64,000 bases of DNA from Cristatella mucedo (lineage: Eukaryota; Bryozoa; Phylactolaemata; Cristatellidae): positions 248,001 through 312,000 of the forward strand of contig WPIO01000061.1 of assembly GCA_009760855.2 (NCBI GenBank), in the 5' to 3' direction. The position numbers were made by a program, and so were the translations under genes. The notes beneath the pieces are model-generated. The model was not told the origin of the DNA. It did not search any database and saw only the letters and a list, made by a program, of their open reading frames with translations. The first letter of the stretch is position 1; each line of letters starts with the position of its first letter. Positions 56,847-64,000 of this stretch are shown here, in pieces.

Positions 56847-57221
56847 TCACGGGCGTGCCACTGAATCAAACATCGAGCCATTTCTGCGTGTATAGAATGC
56901 TGTGCAAGTCGACCTATAGACCTTCGCCGAGTCACAGCCCACTGGCGTCGCCACTGAGTCTCCGACCTTCACCGCATCTCCGACTTGAGCTGCGTCACAA
57001 CCCACCGACTCGTCGCATGCCAATGTCAACTTCATGGCTTTAGCTACCTCGCAGGCCGTTGCCTCGTTGCACACCATTGGCGCCTGGCAAACCGTCACAG
57101 CCTGGGTCGCTGTCGCACGTCCCACACGGTGGCATCCTGGAAAACCTTTGTCGCCCGGCACACCGTCGGCGATTGCTGATACTGCTTCTGGTTCCTTCTG
57201 TCGCCGCCCTCTCTCCGACAA
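56847..57221 (-). other. Cys/Val/Ala-rich degenerate repeat frame
   Basis: A 124-codon minus frame with recurring VGCD-AAQVGDAVKVGDSV-like units. It lies just downstream, on the same strand, of the gag-like frame at 57248-57484, so it may be a worn gag tail. Not a recognised domain. Confidence 0.3.
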
Positions 57222-57247
57222 GCTTTCGCTAACTCAGCGCTCAGCAG

Positions 57248-57484
57248 TCACGCTTTACCTACAGGGCTAACCAACGCTGTCTCCAGAGCCTCTCGAAGCA
57301 GATGGTAGTCATCCTTAATTGCCTTTGGCGTGTAAGAGTACACATAGAAGGCGCTTCCTTCCAGGAAGAGAGGCAGATACTTTCGCCAGACGGTCGGATT
57401 GACACCGCGCAGCTCGAGCCTCCGCTCCGAGTCAAGCAGCCAAGTTTCGAAGTCATCACCGACTTGAAACTGCTCAAGCAGCAT
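57248..57484 (-). mobile_element. Gag-like fragment of an LTR retrotransposon
   Basis: 78-codon frame: VGDDFETWLLDSERRLELRG, then YLPLFLEGSAFYVYS and KDDYHLLREALET. This is the pattern of Gypsy gag capsid proteins (W near the start, 'K...LP..LEG.A', then 'DY..L...L'). No pol lies in the same orientation nearby. Confidence 0.6.
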
Positions 57485-57795
57485 TGCTGTAGGTCACCGC
57501 CGCCACCGCCGGAAATAGCTTGTAGCTTGAGTTATCGTCGCGAACAGCACAGAACGCTAGCCGACGAGCAACGACACCAGTTTATTTCACCACTCACCGG
57601 CGCAGGGCGAAGCACGACTCTCCTCGCCCCTCTCGCCCACCGGAGTGCCCCAGATTCTCTTGTCATAACAATCACCAATAGTACGTTCCGACTGGCTACC
57701 ACATCGAGTGTCACAGATCACTCGTACAACGACCAAGGGCAGTGTCATAAATTAAATGAAACCAAAACCCAGATATTGTCGGGCTGTGAAATCAC

Positions 57796-58045
57796 GTGCT
57801 TGCAGTTGGTGCAAAACTCTGCAGACAGGCTTATCTGTCGTGAGCGTTGCAGTTGCCACATCACTCCAACCATCACAGTAACAATTTGATTGTACTGCCT
57901 TTGCAGCAAATGTAAAGTTCCTAGAAGGAGATTGAGTTATCTGAGGGCGAGATATCAAATGCATTATTATTACTATTATCCTCACACCTCTCCTCCCAGG
58001 CCTGCACTGGCTTCCAATCAAGCAGACTAGGGACCTTCAAGGTTC
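57796..58045 (+). mobile_element. L2 LINE fragment with an L2 end inside it
   Basis: C-terminal coding block (LQLVQNSA, ICRERCSCHI) at 57796-57872, then an inserted terminal piece at 57873-57980 ending (ATT)n, then resumed coding at 57981-58025 (GLHWLPIKQ). Confidence 0.8.
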
Positions 58046-58260
58046 CGTCACCATTGTTAGGGTCCGCCTGAAAAGGCAGCGCCAGCTAAAGTAGCAGGAC
58101 TATAGTGGATAATCATTTTTCTCGCTTCTGCAATAGTTTGCGGCAGAGGCTGCGACTAGCACCGCTACGTGCGTCCTGTTTGCTGCCTAGTTCTGACCGG
58201 ACCCACAGCACCCAACGTCGGTCGACAACGAACACGATCAGTTAATTTCAATACGGGTGG

Positions 58261-58284
58261 AGCGGGGGGGGGGGGGGGGGGGGA
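58261..58284. repeat. Poly(G) run
   Basis: More than twenty G in a row on the + strand, interrupted only at the start; likely slippage-prone and capable of G-quadruplex formation. Confidence 0.9.
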
Positions 58285-58538
58285 AGCACGACTCTCTTCA
58301 CTCCTCTGGCCCACCAGAATCCTCGCCTTCGCCGCGACTGTCTATCCGTGGCACTTCAACCGCTAACGGCACATCCCGAGTGCCCTCAAACCGGCACATC
58401 TAACTTCAACACAACTTCAACTCAAACCTGCACATCTAACCTGCATAGCGCATAAAGCGGCAAAGCTCACTCTCACAATGACCTGGAGTGGTATCGTCAT
58501 CGAAGCGAAATCACAGGGCCCGTGCGTGCAAGCGCAGG

Positions 58539-58539
<1 letters not shown>

Positions 58540-58601
<62 letters not shown>

Positions 58602-58625
58602 GCACTCACATGCGCACACACACAC
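58540..58625. repeat. (CA)n microsatellite
   Basis: About 29 uninterrupted CA units, then CACGCACG variants and a short second CA run. Confidence 0.97.
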
Positions 58626-58814
58626 AAACCCAGAATTCGCGCTATAATAACGTATATTCGGCGGCGTCGGAATTCTTCTTTGAATTCTTCTTCTTCTCCG
58701 AATTCTTCGTCCGAATTCTTCGCCTGAGCTGCTCCGTGGTCGTCTACCGCTGGCTTAAGTGCTCGCCCACCACCTTCATTCTGACAGAAGAGAGTCCGGA
58801 TATTGTCGTACTGG

Positions 58815-58841
58815 TGGCGGCGGCGGCGGCGGCGGCGGCGA
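58815..58841. repeat. (GGC)n trinucleotide repeat
   Basis: Eight to nine GGC units, followed by a 17-bp direct duplication of GATGATCTTATATTAGC. Confidence 0.85.
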
Positions 58842-58980
58842 TGATCTTATATTAGCGATGATCTTATATTAGCGGCACCTTATTTTACATAGTCAGATGG
58901 GACAACAAAGTAAGAGCTTAGTGGTATTGAGCCTGACACCATGGATCGCTTTGGTAATATAAACAATATTTGGTATTATA

Positions 58981-59165
58981 AAAAAATACTAGCTGATTAA
59001 ACAGCTCTTTTGTATAGCGACAGGAGAGCCTTTGCGGCTATCGCCACTGCTTACAGAGACATTAAAGGATCGCCCACCACAAGACTCAAACCCACGACAT
59101 CGGGACGACCTCGGGACAGAGGTTGTGAAAAGCAACCGCCTTACTTAGTAAGCCATCACGGCTCA
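58981..59165 (-). mobile_element. tRNA-derived SINE, full length
   Basis: Reverse complement runs from GTGAGCCGTGATGGCTTAC through the damaged B box and the TAATGTCTCTGTAAGCAGTG core to CTGTTTAATCAGCTAGTATTTTTT. Confidence 0.88.
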
Positions 59166-59663
59166 CCATTATCATTACTCAACAACCGGTCCATGCAGCG
59201 ATGTCCAGCTCGAGTGCCCGAAAGGAAAGTTCAAGGCTGGAATCCTCCTGGATTGAGCTAGGGCTGTGATTGACAGGCCAGCCGACGTCTATCAGCCGCT
59301 CCAGCTGAGAGCAGGCTGGTGCGACAGGCAGAAATGCCGCTGTTGGCTCATGAGCCTCCCCTCGCGATAAAGGCCCCACGTGATCCTACCACAACTGCTG
59401 CACACTTACTCACTGCCCTCGAGGTCAAAGGTGCTTTTTCAGCCGAATGCTTATTTGGTGCTTTATAATTAAGCCAGACTGGCGCTATGCTACATATACA
59501 TGGCAGCTAGACCGGCATTAAAGTGGCAGTTCAACACATCAGCAATTTGTACTGTTGCAGTCTCGAAGCAAGTTATGACAGTGGCAGGCTCCACAGTTGC
59601 AATAAACTGGCGCGAGAAGAACGCTGCTGTCAGTCAGTCAAACGCGAGGTCCGATATGATTAA

Positions 59664-59840
59664 GAGCCGTAATGGTTCACTAGGTAAGGCAGTTTCTTTT
59701 CACGACCTCGGCCCCGAGATCTTGAGTTCGAATCCTGCGGAGGGCGATCCTTTATCGCCAGCAAAAGCGGTGGTAATAGCCGTAAAGGCTCTACTGTCGC
59801 TATGCAAAAAGAGGCTGTTTAATCAGCTAGTATTTTTTTT
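59664..59840 (+). mobile_element. tRNA-derived SINE, best copy
   Basis: GAGCCGTAATGGTTCACTAG (A box TGGTTCACTAG), AGTTCGAATCCTGCGG (B box), the GCCAGCAAAAGCGGTGGTAATA core, GCCGTAAAGGCTCTACTGTCG and a GGCTGTTTAATCAGCTAG tail ending in eight T. Confidence 0.92.
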
Positions 59841-59989
59841 ATTAATTATGGTACGGGCACAAGGTAGATATCGCAGCTTTAACTTGGGTAAATTTTTTGT
59901 CTTGAACGTGGCACACTGGTCTATTACAGTTTGAAAGTCAATCTCTTCAAGAGTTTCTTTCTCTATGCTAAACAAGGCCAAATCAGAGA

Positions 59990-61141
59990 ATCGATCTTTC
60001 CCCCATTGATGCTCTCAGATAAGACATCATGCATATGTCATTAGCCTCAGGTCATGTCCCGGCACCTTTCAAAACAGCTGTAGTCGTAGTCAGGCCACTT
60101 CTCAAGAAAGCGACACTAGACCAAGAGAACTTGAGCAACTACCACCCAGTCTCCCTTCTACCATTCCTATCAAAGACACTTGAACGGGTCGTGGCAGACT
60201 AGCTGAACTCATATATTGAAACTTCAAACCTTGCTAGTAAGTACCAGTCTGGCTTCCGAGCTAATCACTCCACAGAATCAGGATTGCTTAAGGTGAACAA
60301 CGACCTACTTAGGAATGCAGACATGGGTAGAGTGTCTCTGCTTGTTTTGCTCGATCTTTCGGCAGCTTTTGATGCTATCAATCATGAAGGTCTTCTAGAG
60401 CGTCTCTCATCTCGCCTGGGCATCACTGGCACTGCTCTGCAATGGTTCAGGTCCTATCTCAGTGGGAGACTCCAGAGTATTGACGTGAATGGACAAAGGT
60501 CATCTGAGGTACCTCTGAAATATAAGGTACCTCAGGGCTCTGTGCTCGGTCCGGTTCTCTTTACTGTTTATACTCTCCCACTTGCTGATGTGATTGCCAA
60601 GCACAATCTAGGCTTTCACTTCTATGCGGATGACACTCAGTTGTACCTTTGCTTTGATCTCTCCCAGCCTTCGAGCACCTCAAATTCTCTCAACTCACTT
60701 GCAGCATGTATTGATGACATTCGCACATGGATGGCAGCAAATTTTCTCATACTAAATGATGACAAAACTAACTTACTAGTTATTGGCAAACCCAGTGTGA
60801 TTCACAAATTGGAAAGGCCAGCGCTCAAAATTGGCCCTGCCAGCATATCTCCAGTTGAATCAGCTCGAAATCTAGGTGTCATATTCCAAAGCGACCTCTC
60901 GTTAGACGACCATATCAGCTCCACAGTCAAATCCGCCTATTTTCAGCTTCATAACATTGCTAAAATTCGGGCTTGTTTAGATAAAGATACCACGTCCAAG
61001 TTGGTCCATGCATTCGTGACATCCCGTCTCGACTTCTGCAACTCACTGCTTACTGGCCTACCTGCATGTGCGATCAGGCGTGTGCAGCTGGTGCAAAACT
61101 CCGCAGCTAGGCTTGTCGGTCGTGAGCGTCGCAGTTGCCAC
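59990..61141 (+). mobile_element. L2 LINE, best preserved RT domain
   Basis: Sense. The frame from 60284 encodes [68 protein letters not shown] (catalytic ADD), [14 protein letters not shown] and ARNLGVIF, up to NSAARLVGRERRSCH. Upstream, a stop at 60199 breaks the KTLERVVAD region. The copy stops abruptly at 61141 without its 3' end. It is the longest intact RT here but not active as it stands. Confidence 0.93.
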
Positions 61142-61310
61142 ATGAAAAGATATGCCAAATCCATTTTACTTTTGGTGTCCTCTTGGCCTTTGCGTCCGGG
61201 ACATCTATCCCCCTGCCGCACCCCCTTGCTACGCCTCTGCCAATCTCTCATCACAAATACGCATAAACGTGGCTAGATGCTGCTCAGCTGCGAGTACTGT
61301 CTCGAAAGCT

Positions 61311-61786
61311 ACCGTATTTTTACGATTAGAAGTTTCATCAAAGTGTAGATTGCACCCTAAATTTGTGGATGCAATTTTTTGAAAAAAGTTTTTGCTGAAA
61401 ATAATAATACGGATTATACAGCTCATTTCGTATTAACATAACTTTGCTTTAATCACCACAGAAAATCGTCATCAGTATCACCGATAACATCTTCATAGCC
61501 TTCTGCAGCATAATCAATGTCTGACTCGTCACTTTCCTCATATATTGCATTATCTTTAGTTCCAGCACACATGCTTGAAATTCACAATTTTATGGTTTAA
61601 GGTCGGCTAAAGTAAGGTACAGTTTAAACTAGTTAAATCCGTATGAAGAAGTTAGGCAGTCTAGATAAGAAGGCAAGGAATGTTTTTCAATTTTGACATT
61701 ATAATACATGTAGTGTATAAGTCGTAGGTGAATTTTTCAAAAATAAATTGTAAAAAGTACGAATTATATTCGTAAAAATACGACAG
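61311..61786. mobile_element. TA-flanked DNA transposon with terminal inverted repeats
   Basis: Left end ACCGTATTTTTACGATTAG; the right end, reverse-complemented, reads TGTCGTATTTTTACGAATAT. Both ends adjoin TA. The internal CACCCTAAATTTGTGGATGCAATTTTTTG and GGATTATACAGCTC resemble the widespread 'CCGTATTTT...ATTATAAGTCGC' animal elements. TA target duplication suggests the Tc1/mariner/pogo superfamily. About 475 bp, so non-autonomous. Confidence 0.7.
61453..61572 (-). pseudogene. Acidic C-terminal transposase-like remnant
   Basis: A 39-codon frame inside the element, rich in Asp/Glu (NAIYEESDESDIDY, then GDTDDDFLW at the stop). Acidic tails of this kind end pogo/Tigger-type transposases. 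Too short to assign with certainty; inferred from its location in a TIR element. Confidence 0.45.
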
Positions 61787-62559
61787 TAGTAGTATTCGTA
61801 GTAGCATAGGTAGAGTTGAGTGGCAGTAGAAGCCTCAGCAGCATCGTCCTCGAAATGATTTTTCAAATTGAACCATGTTCAATTGATCCCAGGCAGAGAA
61901 ATGCCTTTTCACTGGAGTTGCAACGGCATAAATGGATGCACTAGTAGAGAACTCAGATCGACCGGTAACTTTCGGCCAATGGTTTCACTGAGCCGCTACC
62001 CACGTGGCCGATGACTTGTTTCTGGAAATGTTCGTACTTCCTCTCGGCTGCTCCGAGTTCTTATGGGGCAACCTTGCTCGAAGAGTTTCAAACTAATTTA
62101 AGGCCGGGTGGTTTGATATTCCCTTCTGCTGTGGTGGTGCTTTCACTCACGTCCAGTTGGCTCAGCTGCTCGTATGAAAAAGCGTAATCTCTGTTCAAGG
62201 ACTTTGAAATGCTGTCGACGCACATGCAGCGTTCGTTTCAGTTTCCTATCGAGCCTGCATTCAGTTGAACTGGTGCAAGTGAAACTTTTTTGCGTAAGTA
62301 AAACGTTGGCAAATTATATGGGTAAGCTGATGATAGTGCGGAAGAACGGTACCTAAATTATAAGCATTAGGAAGGAGGTAGATTCCAAACTATGGTTAAG
62401 ATTTATACCAATTCTCGAGATGGAAGTTAGAAACTTGATCGGTCATAATCCGCTATTGAGATTATAGGTGATTCACAAAAATTGGATTGTAATTCCTAAA
62501 TTCGAAGCCCTAATTTCTAAGAATTCGGAGCCAGATAGGTCATAGTCTGGTGTATAGGC
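61787..62559. other. Intergenic stretch, nothing recognised
   Basis: AT-rich sequence with no repeat or gene evidence. Confidence 0.5.
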
Positions 62560-62676
62560 GTTATTAATAATGATATACGATAAATAATAATAAATAATGA
62601 TAAATAATGATAATAGTAATGATGCACCTACTACATTTTTTAGCGCCCTTAGAGAACTTATACTTTTACTAGGCAC
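62560..62676 (-). mobile_element. L2 LINE terminal fragment
   Basis: (AATGATAAATAAT)n-like tail then TTTTTTAGCGCCCTTAGAGAACT; immediately followed by a sense L2. Confidence 0.75.
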
Positions 62677-63076
62677 TCAAACCTCAAATCCTTTGGAGAC
62701 CGTGCATTTAGTTCGTATGCTCCCAAAGCCTGGAACTCCCTCCCGACTTGCGTCAGAACATCCCCCGACTTGACCACGTTTAAAAAGAACTTAAAAACAC
62801 ACCTATTTATGACAGCATTTAGTGGGTCCCTGGGATTCGTCCTTGATGTGCTTTTGTGTGCTGACACTGTGCATGCTGCCACTAACCACATTGGCATGCA
62901 GACCCCGTGCATGTCACCCCTAACCATGTTATTCATTTTGTTTGTTTATCAAGCATGATATTACTCACCATTCAATTGCATTTCCTTTTGCAGCAAATGT
63001 AAAGCGCCTAGAGAGATATTGAGTTCTCCTAGGGAGCTTTATCAAGTGCATTATTATTATTATTATTATTATTATT
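62677..63076 (+). mobile_element. L2 LINE 3' end
   Basis: From ACCTCAAATCCTTTGGAGACC through the conserved 3' UTR to (ATT)10. Only a few differences from the copies at 3728 and 54541, so relatively young. Confidence 0.93.
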
Positions 63077-63473
63077 GGTGTAAAGATGTTCGTCTTTGTT
63101 ACTGTTACATACGTCACTCTACTCACGACGTGGAGTTATTATTTATTAAGGTATGGGCATTTTTACAGCGGTTGAGTGCTGATGACATGGTCCAAGTGCT
63201 TTCTGCACGAATCTCTGCAGCATACAACTACAACTCGATGGCGGTGCTTCCAAACCCTAGCTTGACCCTTTAATCGATCATGCCTCTGAAAGGATACCCC
63301 TAGGAATTATGTATGTCATGCTTGTGACACAAGAGATTTGTTCATGAGCCGATACTGTAGTTCATAACGTTGAGTGTCAGAAGGATTGGGCAACTGCCGA
63401 GAACCTTAGGTAATCATCTTGGCAAAGCTTCATTGCTCAAGTGTTTATTGCTTGTGATTATATTGGTGGCATT

Positions 63474-63720
63474 GTAATAATAGTAATACTAATGCGCTTA
63501 CTAAAGTGTCCTCAGAGAACTCAATCTCTTTCGAGACGCTTTACGTTTGCTGCAAAGGAAGCACTATCGAATGGTTAGTGGTAGCATGCTCAATAAACAA
63601 CAATAGTAACATGATTAACGGTTACATGCACATGGTCACTTCGCAACCAGAAACGTGGCTTTTAACATTGGGTGGCTTAAGTCAATGCACGGATTTCGGA
63701 ATGGTAAAACTAAAGGCATA
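63474..63720 (-). mobile_element. L2 LINE 3' end, diverged
   Basis: AATAATAGTAATACTAATGCGC, CTCAGAGAACTCAATCTCTTTC, CGAATGGTTAGTGGTAGCATG, then degraded coding sequence. Confidence 0.8.
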
Positions 63721-63863
63721 ACTACTGCTTGCTCTCGCAAAGTTGAGATTAATTACTTGCTAACATTTTGCGAATTCTTGAGCAGCCCTCAATCCAAATA
63801 ATTTAAATGCAGAGTATGGTTGAAATAAGCTTATGCGACTATGGAAGTAATGGATATGCCAAA

Positions 63864-64000
63864 TACCTTATTTTTACGAGTATGAGTCGCGCATTTTCCA
63901 ATTTATAAAAACCTGTGACTTTCACACTACAAGTCAAATCATGTCAAAACTAAATTTGTTGAGCCCCATCAACCTTCCTGCCTGAAACCTGTATGCAGAC
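63864..64000. mobile_element. Second TIR-element end, cut by window edge
   Basis: ACCTTATTTTTACGAGTATGAGTCGCGC closely resembles the terminus of the element at 61311-61786. Confidence 0.5.

Noticed and set aside
58478-58855. 125-codon frame over the (CA)n tract
   Set aside because: A Thr-His repeat made by the microsatellite.

Overview
This 64 kb window is nuclear DNA from an animal, most likely an invertebrate; I cannot place the phylum from sequence alone. The reasons are two recognisable animal genes split by phase-consistent GT-AG introns, dense non-LTR retrotransposons of the L2/CR1 type, a tRNA-derived SINE, Ty3/Gypsy remnants, a TA-flanked DNA transposon and many microsatellites. There is no bacterial operon structure, rRNA gene, canonical tRNA gene or CRISPR array.

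Two genes can be rebuilt completely. On the + strand, 8790-17740, lies a seven-exon TANGO2 homologue (NRDE family, 284 aa predicted). On the - strand, 50412-37376, lies a nine-exon secretory carrier-associated membrane protein (SCAMP, 360 aa predicted) with NPF motifs, coiled coil, NNWPPLP box, four membrane segments and the CWYRP loop. Every exon junction in both keeps frame. Between them, convergent with SCAMP, a third gene is suggested on the + strand by three to five short phase-compatible coding blocks (35059-36541). I do not recognise its product and its 5' end is unresolved.

Nearly everything else is transposon debris. L2-type LINE copies occur on both strands, mostly 5'-truncated, and end in a conserved stretch plus (ATT)n. 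A second LINE lineage, called LINE-B here, ends differently. Its best copy is 29490-31460. A SINE of about 170 bp with tRNA-like A and B boxes occurs at least seven times. Gypsy fragments lie at 23080-23900 (-), 53505-55480 (+, split by an L2) and probably 57248-57484 (-). A TA-flanked inverted-repeat element at 61311-61786 carries a short acidic ORF.

Layout: 1-8.7 kb, promoter-like GC boxes, then L2/SINE debris; 8.8-17.7 kb, TANGO2; 18-34 kb, LINE and Gypsy graveyard; 35-36.5 kb, unrecognised gene; 37.4-50.4 kb, SCAMP with repeats in its introns; 50.5-64 kb, CpG-rich flank, Gypsy/L2 nest, microsatellites, SINEs and the DNA transposon. TANGO2 and SCAMP both belong to membrane-trafficking or membrane-metabolism biology, but nothing here shows co-regulation. 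No wholly novel system was found. The best leads are the unrecognised spliced gene, the nested insertions, a tandem array of splice-donor-like repeats in TANGO2 intron 2, and the DNA transposon.
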